This document shows, piece by piece, positions 54,103 through 62,109 of a stretch of DNA of 64,000 nt (position 1 is the first letter of the stretch; every line of letters begins with the position of its first letter). Source of the stretch: CAVSXS01 sp963767715 (GTDB lineage: Bacteria > Chloroflexota > Ktedonobacteria > Ktedonobacterales > Ktedonobacteraceae). The notes beneath the pieces are model-generated. The model did not search any database, had not been told where the DNA came from, and saw nothing but the letters and a program-made list of their open reading frames with translations. The translations under genes were made by a program, and so were the position numbers. The stretch is taken from assembly GCA_963767715.1 (NCBI GenBank), contig CAVYFA010000016.1, positions 682,001 through 746,000 of the forward strand, written 5' to 3'.

Positions 54103-54303
54103 ATGGGCGTCGAGCGGTCGGTCACACGCTGGTATCTGCAGCGGCAGACGATTCTCAACGAAATTGCCTCACTCGAAGAGCGGCTGCGTCAGATCGCGCA
54201 GTCCCGGCAGGAAGGAGAGCAGGCAGCGCTGCAAGAGAAACTGTCGGGTGCCCAGAAGAAGCTTCGAGATCTGGGTGCCTGTCCGAAACCAATGATGGGC
54301 TAA
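54103..54303 (+). CDS. Small coiled-coil protein downstream of cheA
   Basis: A 66-residue protein, mostly one amphipathic helix (RQTILNEIASLEERLRQIAQ, then a Gln/Glu-rich stretch) ending LGACPKPMMG. AGAAGGAA lies just upstream of the ATG, 9 bases after the cheA stop. No family recognised. Position suggests a small partner of the chemotaxis kinase or of the motor it controls. Confidence 0.6.
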   Translation: MGVERSVTRWYLQRQTILNEIASLEERLRQIAQSRQEGEQAALQEKLSGAQKKLRDLGACPKPMMG

Positions 54304-54316
54304 GGTGAGCGTGCGC

Positions 54317-55414
54317 TTATCCCGCCAGCGCGTCAACGATCAGCTTCCCCATCTCCCTGGTGCCGACCATGTGTTTCCCTGGCTCTCGCAAGTCCTCGGT
54401 GCGGTATCCGGCCTCGATCACGTGCTCGACCGCCTGCTCGATAGCGGTGGCTTCGGCCTGCAGCCCAAACGAGTAACGCAGCATCAGTGCCGCCGTAAGA
54501 ATGGCCGCGACGGGATTGGCCTTATCCTGCCCGGCGATGTCGGGCGCCGAACCATGGATCGGCTCGTACAGGCCGAAGAGTCCGTACGGCGTCCGGCGAG
54601 TTCCCAGGCTCGCCGATGGAAGCATACCCATAGAACCTGCCAGCATCGACGCCTCGTCGGTGAGAATATCCCCGAACATATTTTCCGTCACAATCACATC
54701 GAAGCCAGTGGGCTTCCGAATCAGTTGCATCGCGCAAGTATCAACCAGCAGGTGATCGAGCGTGACGTCGGGATAATCGCGCGCGACCCTCTGCGCGACT
54801 TGTCGCCAGAGCCGAGATGAGCTAAGGACATTGGCCTTATCTACGGAAGTCACGCGTTTTCGCCTGCCAAGGGCCAGTTCGCATGCCGTTCGCACTATGC
54901 GTTCGATTTCAGCCTCCGTGTAAAAGAGCGTATCGACGGCCTCCAACCCGTGCGGCGTCTCGCGAATCTCGCTCGGTTTGCCAAAGTAGAGCCCGCCCGT
55001 GAGTTCGCGCACCACCAGCAGATCCGTCCCCTGCAAGACTTCGGGCTTGATCGTGGAAGCATTTAGCAGCGCATTGAAGGGCCGCACCGGGCGCAGGTTT
55101 GCGTACATCTCGAGCTCCTTGCGGAGACGGAACAGGGCATATTCCGGTTGCTTCTTCGAATTCGGTCCCTCGAAGCGCGCCACGCCCCCCACCGCGCCAA
55201 ATAATATCGCGTCGCTCCTCTGGCAAAGCTGCATCGTCTCGTCAGAGATTGCATCACCTTCGGAGTCGATGGCCGCCACCCCGACCAGCGCCTGCCGCAT
55301 CTCGAATGAATGCCCATACCGGCTCGCGATGGCGCGCAGCACAAGCACAGCCTGCTCGATAACCTCCGGCCCAATCCCGTCACCTGGCAGGACAGCAATG
55401 GTGTATGTTCCCAT
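54317..55414 (-). CDS. leuB: 3-isopropylmalate dehydrogenase
   Basis: A 365-residue NAD-dependent dehydrogenase of leucine synthesis that oxidatively decarboxylates 3-isopropylmalate in the cytoplasm. Motifs: LPGDGIGPEVIEQAV, FGAVGG, RELTGGLYFG, the substrate-binding NVLSSSRLWRQV, DTCAMQLIRKP and the cofactor site MFGDILTDEASMLAGSMG with GLYEPIHGSAPDIAGQ. Length is typical. It converges with the small coiled-coil gene (13-base gap) and diverges from nuoB. Other leu genes are not in the window. Confidence 0.97.
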   Translation of the reverse strand: MGTYTIAVLPGDGIGPEVIEQAVLVLRAIASRYGHSFEMRQALVGVAAIDSEGDAISDETMQLCQRSDAILFGAVGGVARFEGPNSKKQPEYALFRLRKELEMYANLRPVRPFNALLNASTIKPEVLQGTDLLVVRELTGGLYFGKPSEIRETPHGLEAVDTLFYTEAEIERIVRTACELALGRRKRVTSVDKANVLSSSRLWRQVAQRVARDYPDVTLDHLLVDTCAMQLIRKPTGFDVIVTENMFGDILTDEASMLAGSMGMLPSASLGTRRTPYGLFGLYEPIHGSAPDIAGQDKANPVAAILTAALMLRYSFGLQAEATAIEQAVEHVIEAGYRTEDLREPGKHMVGTREMGKLIVDALAG

Positions 55415-55725
55415 TGGAATTATGACTCCTTCTGAATGCGATGTAGTTGCTCAATTGGATCTCTCATCTTGTAGTCTCACTTTGGCCTTTATCTTTGCCA
55501 GCATTATATACGACCGCTCTCTTACTCGTCAAAGACTCTCTTTGTGCGCAATATCGCACTGTCCGGCATATGGCACGCTATAGCGCGGCGTGCTATAATT
55601 AGGGCAGGTTGGGAGGCGACAGCACCACTAAGCGACGTTCTGCTTCCTACCAGTCCAAAACGCAATGACAATCTCAATCAACCGGGCAAAGGTGCTGCTA
55701 AACCTTTGCAGGGGAGTGTTACAAG
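55415..55725. other. Divergent promoter region between leuB and nuoB
   Basis: No gene in 311 bases. The best promoter element is TGCTATAAT (TATAAT at 55594-55599), an extended -10 pointing to nuoB, with TGGCAC 17 bases upstream as a weak -35. Transcription would begin near 55606, giving a leader of about 120 bases. Confidence 0.5.
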
Positions 55726-56328
55726 ATGAGCAGCGAAAATAAAGAAAATGTGAGCGTAACCTCCGGGGGGAAACGCAAGCCGGTGCCACTTGTTATGGCA
55801 AAAGGCCCCTTCGAGTACATTCCCGGCGATCAGGAATTGCCGGTGCAGCTTACCAGCCTGGCTGATATGCTGCAGTGGGCGCAGAACTGGGCGCGCTCCA
55901 GATCCGTCTGGCCCCTGGGCTACGGCCTGGCTTGCTGTGCCATCGAGATGATCGCCGCGGCTTCTGCTCCGCAATATGACCTGTCGCGCTTTGGCTCGGA
56001 GGTCTTCCGTTCCAGCCCGCGCCAGGCCGATCTCATGATCGTGGCGGGCACTGTTTCCGTCAAAATGGGTCCGCGCCTGCGCCTGCTGTGGGAGCAGATG
56101 CCGGAACCCAAGTGGGTCCTGAGCATGGGTCAGTGTGCCAACTCGGGCGGTGAGTTCTACGATAGCTACTATACCGTGCAGGGCGTCGACACGATTGTGC
56201 CGGTCGATGTCTATGTGCCTGGCTGCCCACCGCGTCCCGAGGCGCTGATCGAAGGCATCCTCAAGTTGCGCGAAAAAATCTTGAAACAAGGCTTGAAAAT
56301 ACGCGGCGAAAAAGAAATAGGGGTGTAA
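55726..56328 (+). CDS. nuoB: NuoB-like [4Fe-4S] subunit
   Basis: A 200-residue relative of complex I NuoB. All ligands of cluster N2 are present: the tandem Cys in GYGLACCAIEMIAAA, then Cys in LSMGQCANSGGEFYDSYY and Cys in VYVPGCPPRPEALIEGILKL. In complex I this subunit passes electrons to quinone together with NuoCD; here none of NuoA, C, D, H, J, K, L, M or N is next to it, so its partner is unclear. An N-terminal extension of about 40 residues is present. AGGGGAG lies upstream of the ATG. The next gene starts three bases after its stop. Confidence 0.9.
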   Translation: MSSENKENVSVTSGGKRKPVPLVMAKGPFEYIPGDQELPVQLTSLADMLQWAQNWARSRSVWPLGYGLACCAIEMIAAASAPQYDLSRFGSEVFRSSPRQADLMIVAGTVSVKMGPRLRLLWEQMPEPKWVLSMGQCANSGGEFYDSYYTVQGVDTIVPVDVYVPGCPPRPEALIEGILKLREKILKQGLKIRGEKEIGV

Positions 56329-56331
56329 CGT

Positions 56332-57072
56332 ATGCGTGGAATTTTGCAAGGCATGGGCCTGACCTTCAGTCACCTCCCGCGGCCAAAGGTGACGCGCATG
56401 TATCCCTATGAAAAACGGATACTTCCGCCGCGCAGCCGCGGCTTGATCCAGCTCATTGCGGAAGGCGGGCTGCAGACCGAGTATAACCTGAAATGCGAAT
56501 CCTGCCTGCTCTGCGAGAAAGCCTGCCCGCCGCGCGCCATCACCATCGAGTATGAGCCGATGCATCGCTGGAAGGAGCGCCCCTGGTTCGTCTCGTATGT
56601 GCGTGAGGGCGCTGAGAAATTTGGCACGCGCAAGATGCCGTCCGCGACCGGCGCGTCGAAGGCCGGTTACTATACGCAGCGGGTCTCTGAATACGCGACG
56701 GAATACCATAACAAGCCGGTTGCACCATGCGTTGCCATGCCGGTCAAAGATTACCTTGAGCCCGAAATCGACCTCAGCAAAGTCGATGAGTTGCTGGAGT
56801 CATGGCCGCACGAAGCAGGCGCTCTGCCTTCATTGCTGGACGCCGTGATGGATGCTTACGGCTATATGCCCTTGCAGGCGGCCAAGCGCATCGTGCAGGT
56901 GCGCGGCATTGACTTGAGCGATATCTTTGGCATCGCAACTATGAGTCCGAAATTCAAGCCCGCCCCCGCCGTCCAGGGCGTGCGCCGGGATGATCAACCC
57001 CCGCGTGGACTCTCGCCCGCGACACGAGGAGTGTACGGCAATATTAATCATGTGAGGCAGCCCAATGCCTGA
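56332..57072 (+). CDS. Fusion of a one-cluster NuoI-like ferredoxin with a truncated NuoE
   Basis: A 246-residue protein with two unrelated parts. Residues 1-90 resemble NuoI (YPYEKRILPPRSRG, then CESCLLCEKACPP, one C-x2-C-x2-C-x3-CP motif); NuoI normally has two. From about 155 the sequence LPSLLDAVMDAYGYMPLQAAK...GIDLSDIFGIATMSPKF matches the N-terminal helical bundle of NuoE. The thioredoxin-like [2Fe-2S] domain that should follow is missing; the protein ends in an unstructured Pro/Arg stretch. It may connect NuoB to NuoF. It overlaps the nuoF gene by 8 bases. Confidence 0.82.
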   Translation: MRGILQGMGLTFSHLPRPKVTRMYPYEKRILPPRSRGLIQLIAEGGLQTEYNLKCESCLLCEKACPPRAITIEYEPMHRWKERPWFVSYVREGAEKFGTRKMPSATGASKAGYYTQRVSEYATEYHNKPVAPCVAMPVKDYLEPEIDLSKVDELLESWPHEAGALPSLLDAVMDAYGYMPLQAAKRIVQVRGIDLSDIFGIATMSPKFKPAPAVQGVRRDDQPPRGLSPATRGVYGNINHVRQPNA

Positions 57073-58393
57073 GTTTGATGCATATCGTGTAATCCGCCGG
57101 CGCGGCGAGCCGGATCTTCGCTCGCTCGACGCCTACCGCCGTAGCGGGGGCTATGCCGCCCTCGAAAAAGCTATTCGCCAGCAGTCACCCGAACAGGTTA
57201 TCCAGCAAGTGCTGGATGCGAAGCTGCGCGGGCGCGGTGGCGCGGGTCGTCTGACCGGCGAAAAATGGCGTATCGCGAGCAGCCAGGATGACCGTCCCAA
57301 ATACGTTATTTGCAACGCCTACGATGCCGACCCGCGTTCGTGGGCAGCGCGCTCCTTACTCGAGCGCAACCCCCACCAGGTCATCGAGGGCATCGTGCTG
57401 GCTGCCTATGCTACAGGCGCGTCCGAGGCATACCTGTTCGCGCGCAGCCTCTACCTCGAGGGCCTTGCCTCCATACAGAGGGCTCTGGAGGAGGCTCTGG
57501 CTGCGAACCTGGTTGGGCGCGATATCCTGGGCACCGATTTCAACTGCACGATCAACGTGCTCGGCGTCGATCTCGGCTTCATGGGCGGTGAAGAGACCGT
57601 CCAGATCGCCGTCATAAAGGGTCGCAGGGGCATGCCCGAACAGCGCCCGCCCTACCCGGCTCAGTACGGCCTCTGGGATAAACCTACCGTCATCAACTCG
57701 ATTGAGACGCTGACAAATGTCCCCATCGTCGTTCGGGATGGCCCGCAGGCATTCACCAGCGTCGGCACGGCTGCGACCGGCGGTACCAAAGTGCTGACGA
57801 TCTACGACTATGTACCGGATAGCGAGCCACGCGTGGTAGAGATACCCTTTGGCGCGACGCTGCGCGAGATATTGCGCCACGCCGGGTATAACCGCGCTGA
57901 AGGTGAGCTGCGCGCGATTGTCGTTGGCGGAGCGGAAGGCGGCGCGCTGCCCACCTCGCTGCTCGATACGTCCTTCGACTACGATGCGCTCGAAGAAGTC
58001 GGTGCGATCGTCGGCTCGGGCATCATCGAACTGCTGCCCGCCAATACCTGTATGGTCGCCTGGGCGATGGAACGCAGCCGCTATCTCAGCCATGAATCGT
58101 GTGGGAAGTGCGTTCCCTGCCGTATCGGTATGAAGCGCATCACCGGTATCCTGGAGGGCATTATCAGCGACATCGGCGTCAACAACGACGCATCGATGCT
58201 GGATGAGCTCTCCGAGTATGTCCCGGACGGCTCTCTGTGCGGCTTCGGCGTTGAAGCGACGAACGCGCTCAAAACGGCCCGTCGCTACTGGCCCGACCAT
58301 TTCCAGAAGCATATTCAGGATCAGGAATGCCCGACAGGTTCCTGCATCCCTTTGCGTTCTCATCGTTTCGTCACAAAACACGTTTTACCATAA
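57065..58393 (+). CDS. nuoF: NuoF-like FMN/[4Fe-4S] subunit, divergent nucleotide site
   Basis: A 442-residue NuoF relative. The FMN-binding Gly-rich region GRGGAGRLTGEKW keeps the Lys, but CNAYDADPRSWAARSLL replaces the usual CNADEGEPGTFKDRxLL, and LGFMGGEETVQ replaces the usual AYICGEETAL. The C-terminal cluster N3 motif ESCGKCVPCRIG with a later Cys (SLCGFG) is intact. An extra CPTGSC at the C-terminus could hold metal. The gene order B-(I/E')-F-G' shows it is part of one complex; NAD(H) use is uncertain because acidic residues around the substrate are changed. Confidence 0.88.
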   Translation: MPEFDAYRVIRRRGEPDLRSLDAYRRSGGYAALEKAIRQQSPEQVIQQVLDAKLRGRGGAGRLTGEKWRIASSQDDRPKYVICNAYDADPRSWAARSLLERNPHQVIEGIVLAAYATGASEAYLFARSLYLEGLASIQRALEEALAANLVGRDILGTDFNCTINVLGVDLGFMGGEETVQIAVIKGRRGMPEQRPPYPAQYGLWDKPTVINSIETLTNVPIVVRDGPQAFTSVGTAATGGTKVLTIYDYVPDSEPRVVEIPFGATLREILRHAGYNRAEGELRAIVVGGAEGGALPTSLLDTSFDYDALEEVGAIVGSGIIELLPANTCMVAWAMERSRYLSHESCGKCVPCRIGMKRITGILEGIISDIGVNNDASMLDELSEYVPDGSLCGFGVEATNALKTARRYWPDHFQKHIQDQECPTGSCIPLRSHRFVTKHVLP

Positions 58394-58424
58394 ATCGTGG
58401 CGGCTCGTTCCGCCGTGTCTATAT

Positions 58425-58454
58425 CTGTGGGCGCGATCAATTGCGCCCCTACAG
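58425..58454. repeat. CTGTAGGGGCGC-type imperfect palindrome
   Basis: CTGTGGGCGC and GCGCCCCTACAG face each other around GATCAATT in the spacer between nuoF and the next gene. The right arm matches the right end of the element at 60893-60972 exactly (GCGCCCCTACAG). It could lower or separate expression of the operon's last gene. Confidence 0.65.
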
Positions 58455-58465
58455 AGGGGTAATAT

Positions 58466-60874
58466 ATGGCAATATCAGTTCGAGATAATCTCTCTCCTAT
58501 CGTGTTTGACACACAGGCGAAGATGGTCAGGAACGATGTCGGACAACCCGGCTTCACGCTCACCATTGACGGTAAGACGGTGGAGGCGTACGAGAATCAG
58601 ACGCTTCTGAGCGTGGCGAACGACAACGGCATTACCGACATCCCCAACATGTGCGATGACGAGAAACTTGAACCGACCGCCACCTGCCGCATGTGCCTGG
58701 TGGAAATCGAGGGGCTGGACAGGCCACTGCCCGCCTGCACCACGCCGGCCCTGCCCGGTATGGTAGTGACTACGAACTCGGATAGCCTCTTCCACATTCG
58801 CCGCACAAACCTGGAATTGCTGCTTTCCGACCACAACGCTTACTGCCAGCCGCCGTGCCAGGTCGATTGCCCAACGCACATCGACATTCCTGGCTATCTG
58901 GAATTGATCGCCAAAGGTTCGATGAAAGAGGCCGCGCGCCTGGTCAAAGAAGTGCTGCCGTTCCCCTATATCCTGGGCCTCACCTGTCCCGCGCCCTGTC
59001 AGAAGGCCTGCCGCCGCGCGCTGGTCGAAGAAGAAATCGCCATCTGCCGCATGCACGGCCACGCCGCCGAGGCCTGCCTGTTCGACCCTCCGCATCCTTT
59101 TCCGAAGGATCCGCCGACCGGCAAGAAGATAGCCATCGTCGGCTCCGGCCCGGGTGGCCTCACCGCGGCTTATTACCTCGCGCTCAAGGGCCACTACTGC
59201 AAGGTCTTCGAGATGCAGCCGCAGCCCGGCGGCATGCTGCGCTACGGTATTCCAGAGTATCGCCTGCCGAAGGATGTCATGGATCGCGAGCTCGACCATG
59301 TCTGGCAGCTCGGCGTTGACCTGCAATGCAACGTCAAGCTCGGTGTGGACTTCACCATCGATGACCTGTTCGCCCAGGGCTTTGATGCCGTCTACCTCGC
59401 CATCGGCGCCTGGACGAGTAATCAACTGGGAGTTCCTGGTGAGGATGCCGAGGGCGTAATTAACGCTATCTCTTTCCTCGCGGAAAAAGTGGAGGGCAAG
59501 CGTGTTCCTGTGAAGGAAAGAAGCGAGGTGGTCGTACTGGGTGGAGGATTTACCACGTTTGACTGCACGCGAACTTCGCTGCGCCTGGGGGCAAAGGTGT
59601 ATACGGGCTATCGCCGTTCCGTCAAAGAGATGACCGCCACGATGGAGGAGATCGAGGATGCCGACGCCGAAGGCACGCACCTGATGTTCTACGTCCAACA
59701 GACAAAGGTCATCGTCGAGAGTGGCAAGGTCGCCGGCATCGAATTTATCAAGAATAAGCTCGGTGAGCCGGATGCCAGTGGCCGCCGCCGTCCCGTGCCT
59801 ATACCTGGTTCGGAGTTTACCATCAAGTGCGATACGATCATCCCTGCTTTTGGCCAGAACCCCGACGATTCTGTGCTCGATGAGAAAAGTGGGGTGAAAT
59901 GGACGAAGCGCAGCACCATCCAGACCAATCCACATAACTATATGACCGACCGCTGGGGCGTCTTTGCCGGCGGCGACGCCCAGATGGGCGCCAAGACCAT
60001 CATCGAATGCGTCGCCCAGGGCAAGCTCGGCGCTCGTTCCATCCACGCCTTCCTCAATGGCGAAGATATGAACGATGTGGCACGCCGCCTGGAACTGGAG
60101 GAGCGCAAACCCGACCTGTTCGACATCGTTCCCTACAAGCCTGTCGAGCCAAAGGTCAAGATGCCGATGCTGCCCTACGAGCAGCGCAGGCGCAGCTTCG
60201 AGTTGATCGAACTTGGCTACCTGCAAGAGCAGGCCGAGCGCGAGTCCGCTCGCTGCTTGCAGTGCGCGTGCCCGGCTGCCGGACAGTGCGATCTGCAAAA
60301 GTACAGCATCGAGCACGGCCTGGCGGATAACCGCTTCCACGACGGTGAGCCGAGCGACTATCACGACTACGAAATCGACATGTCGCACAGCTTCATCCTG
60401 CGCGACCCCAACAAGTGCATCAACTGCACGCAGTGCGTACGCGTCTGCCACGATGTAATCGGCCCCGACTGCTACGGCATGTTCGGCAAGGGCTTCGATA
60501 CCATCGTCTCCACGCCGTTCAACGTCAGCCTGCACGATACGGACTGCGTCTCCTGCGGGGCCTGCGTCCAGGTCTGCCCGACCGGCTCGCTGATGATGGC
60601 CGAACGTACGTTGAAGCGCTACGCCTTCGCCCTGGATCGCTGCATCTTCTGCGGCGACTGCGTCGAGGTCTGCCCGCACGGCGCGCTCGGCGAAACGCCC
60701 AACTTCGAGCTGTCGTTCTTCAACCGCTTCGGCCCGGATGTCACCCTCGAAAAAGGCGATCTGGCCGTCGCGCCCGATTACCTGGTGCGCCAGCGCCTCC
60801 CACGCGGCAAGAAAGACCTGCCGGTGATGAGCCCGCTGGTCAGGCCGCTGCCCGCGAGAGGCATCAGGGAATAA
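58466..60874 (+). CDS. NuoG-type ferredoxin domain fused to GltD-like flavoprotein and extra Fe-S domains
   Basis: An 802-residue electron-transfer protein. Order: a [2Fe-2S] domain (about 28-110; Cys of MCDDE, then TCRMCLVEIEG and PACTTP), a GltD/DPD-type Fe-S helical domain (CQPPCQVDCPTHIDIPGYL, then LTCPAPCQKAC), an FAD site (IAIVGSGPGGLTAAYYLA), an NAD(P) site (VVVLGGGFTTFDCTRTSLRL), FAGGDAQMGAKT, then Cys-rich CLQCACPAAGQCDLQ and three C-x2-C-x2-C-x3-C ferredoxin motifs (CINCTQCVRVC, CVSCGACVQVC, CIFCGDCVEVC). It could join NADPH oxidation to ferredoxin and NuoF chemistry. GGGG precedes the ATG. Confidence 0.9.
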   Translation: MAISVRDNLSPIVFDTQAKMVRNDVGQPGFTLTIDGKTVEAYENQTLLSVANDNGITDIPNMCDDEKLEPTATCRMCLVEIEGLDRPLPACTTPALPGMVVTTNSDSLFHIRRTNLELLLSDHNAYCQPPCQVDCPTHIDIPGYLELIAKGSMKEAARLVKEVLPFPYILGLTCPAPCQKACRRALVEEEIAICRMHGHAAEACLFDPPHPFPKDPPTGKKIAIVGSGPGGLTAAYYLALKGHYCKVFEMQPQPGGMLRYGIPEYRLPKDVMDRELDHVWQLGVDLQCNVKLGVDFTIDDLFAQGFDAVYLAIGAWTSNQLGVPGEDAEGVINAISFLAEKVEGKRVPVKERSEVVVLGGGFTTFDCTRTSLRLGAKVYTGYRRSVKEMTATMEEIEDADAEGTHLMFYVQQTKVIVESGKVAGIEFIKNKLGEPDASGRRRPVPIPGSEFTIKCDTIIPAFGQNPDDSVLDEKSGVKWTKRSTIQTNPHNYMTDRWGVFAGGDAQMGAKTIIECVAQGKLGARSIHAFLNGEDMNDVARRLELEERKPDLFDIVPYKPVEPKVKMPMLPYEQRRRSFELIELGYLQEQAERESARCLQCACPAAGQCDLQKYSIEHGLADNRFHDGEPSDYHDYEIDMSHSFILRDPNKCINCTQCVRVCHDVIGPDCYGMFGKGFDTIVSTPFNVSLHDTDCVSCGACVQVCPTGSLMMAERTLKRYAFALDRCIFCGDCVEVCPHGALGETPNFELSFFNRFGPDVTLEKGDLAVAPDYLVRQRLPRGKKDLPVMSPLVRPLPARGIRE

Positions 60875-60892
60875 GAGTTCATGCGGACCGTG

Positions 60893-60972
60893 CTGTAGGG
60901 GTCGCGATGGAATTGCGCCCGCGCTCCCGCCATGGGCCGCAGAGGTGGCGCAATCCAATTGCGCCCCTACAG
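60893..60972. repeat. CTGTAGGGG palindromic element after the Fe-S operon
   Basis: CTGTAGGGGTCGC...AATTGCGCC on the left faces GGCGCAAT...GCGCCCCTACAG on the right. The element lies just after the operon's last stop and before the convergent methyltransferase gene, where it could terminate transcription from either side. Family members lie at 58425-58454 and, in part, 38000-38025. Confidence 0.75.
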
Positions 60973-61023
60973 ACGCGTTCCCCGATTATTTTAGGTAATG
61001 TTCATCATCGTGCCCTCGTTGCT

Positions 61024-61620
61024 TTATTTCTTTCCGACAGTGGCCAGCCATCGGCGCCATGCAAGTGGTTGCTGCGTCTGGACATCTAATCCCGCCTGGA
61101 TGAAGAGCGTTTGCATTTGAGCGGGACTATGAACGCGCTTCAGACGAAAGGCTCGCACCAACCAGTCTTGGAAAGAGATATCCACAAGGATAAAGTATCC
61201 GCCAGGACGGAGCACACGTGCAATCTCGCGTATGCCTGCTGCCTGGTCCTGCCAGTGATGGAAAGATGTAGTGCTCAGTGCCAGGTCAACCGAGGCGTCC
61301 TGCATCGGCAATGTTTCCGCCATAGCTGTAAAGAAAGTGGCGTTGGGAGACAAGCGTTTTGCCATCTCTATCATGCCATTGGCCGGGTCAACGCCGATCA
61401 ATTGCGCCTCCGGCCAATAGGTAGCTGCTCGACGCAACAGTTTTCCGGTTCCGCAGCCGACGTCAAGAACGCTCACAGGCTGCTGGACGGTGCCTGCTGC
61501 CAGGGCAAGTGTGGCTTGATGCGCTCGATCGAAGAAGGCTCGTTGCATCCAGGAATTTTCATAGGTGCTTGCCCAGTGATCGAAGTGCTCGATGTCTTTT
61601 TCGCGACGTTTTGTGCTCAT
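61024..61620 (-). CDS. Class I SAM-dependent methyltransferase
   Basis: A 198-residue methyltransferase of the Methyltransf_11/UbiE type. The SAM-binding motif is VLDVGCGTGKLLRRA, followed by LIGVDPANGMIEMAKRL, the motif II/III region MQDASVDLALSTTSFHHWQD and LRPGGYFILVDI. Substrate unknown. The protein begins MSTKRREKDIEHFDHWASTY, the usual N-terminus for this group. It is convergent with the Fe-S operon. Confidence 0.9.
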   Translation of the reverse strand: MSTKRREKDIEHFDHWASTYENSWMQRAFFDRAHQATLALAAGTVQQPVSVLDVGCGTGKLLRRAATYWPEAQLIGVDPANGMIEMAKRLSPNATFFTAMAETLPMQDASVDLALSTTSFHHWQDQAAGIREIARVLRPGGYFILVDISFQDWLVRAFRLKRVHSPAQMQTLFIQAGLDVQTQQPLAWRRWLATVGKK

Positions 61621-61820
61621 ATGTACTCTGCGATCTACGACGAAAGTTCGACAGTCTCCTCTGGCGCTGGAAACGACTTCTTGAAAGTAAAGGCAACCAG
61701 TTCAACCTCCTCAATAATAGCACAACATCGAGGCTATGTTTTTACTTTATGATAAATACGTTTCCATGTTATAGTGATTGAGAAGGGCCCTCTAAAAGTA
61801 AGATTGGAGCGAAGGATACA

Positions 61821-62092
61821 ATGGAGATAAATGCCCCGGTTTTCTTTGCCTCACCATCTGAGCTACGAGCATGGTTTGAGCAGAACCATGAAGCGGCTCA
61901 AGAGCTAAGGCTAATACAAGAGCATGGGAGTTCTTCCAATCCAGACCCCCTTCTTATCAACAACTCGCCATTTTCTGGGTTATGAGCGCCAAACAAGAGG
62001 AAACCAGGCTAAAACGGCTTGCTGTCCTCATTGAATGCTCGGAGCAGGGGCGTACAATTCCCCCACTAACTCGCGTGCCTAAGTCAAAGTGA
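61821..62092 (+). pseudogene. YdeI/OmpD-associated family protein, remnant with large internal deletion
   Basis: The ATG at 61821 (GAAGGA upstream) begins MEINAPVFFASPSELRAWFE, the N-terminus of YdeI/OmdA-family proteins of about 190-200 residues. After about 29 residues the frame changes, near 61905-61912, and from there another frame reads RAWEFFQSRPPSYQQLAIFW and then VMSAKQEETRLKRLAVLIE to a stop at 62092, the family's C-terminus. The central 100 or so residues are absent. The N-terminal frame alone stops at 61985. It is therefore a deletion pseudogene. Members of this family are linked to bacteriocin or stress resistance, but this copy cannot be functional. Confidence 0.78.
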
Positions 62093-62109
62093 AGAGGAAA
62101 AATTTACTC

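Noticed and set aside
55678..56709. 343-codon open frame on the minus strand
   Set aside because: Antisense of nuoB and the start of the fusion gene.
57356..58381. 341-codon open frame on the minus strand
   Set aside because: Antisense of nuoF; no domain and no ribosome site.
58475..60958. An 827-codon open frame on the minus strand
   Set aside because: It is the antisense of the NuoG'/GltD fusion, whose Cys-rich motifs and FAD/NAD sites are unmistakable. The minus-strand protein has no recognisable domain and arises from codon bias.
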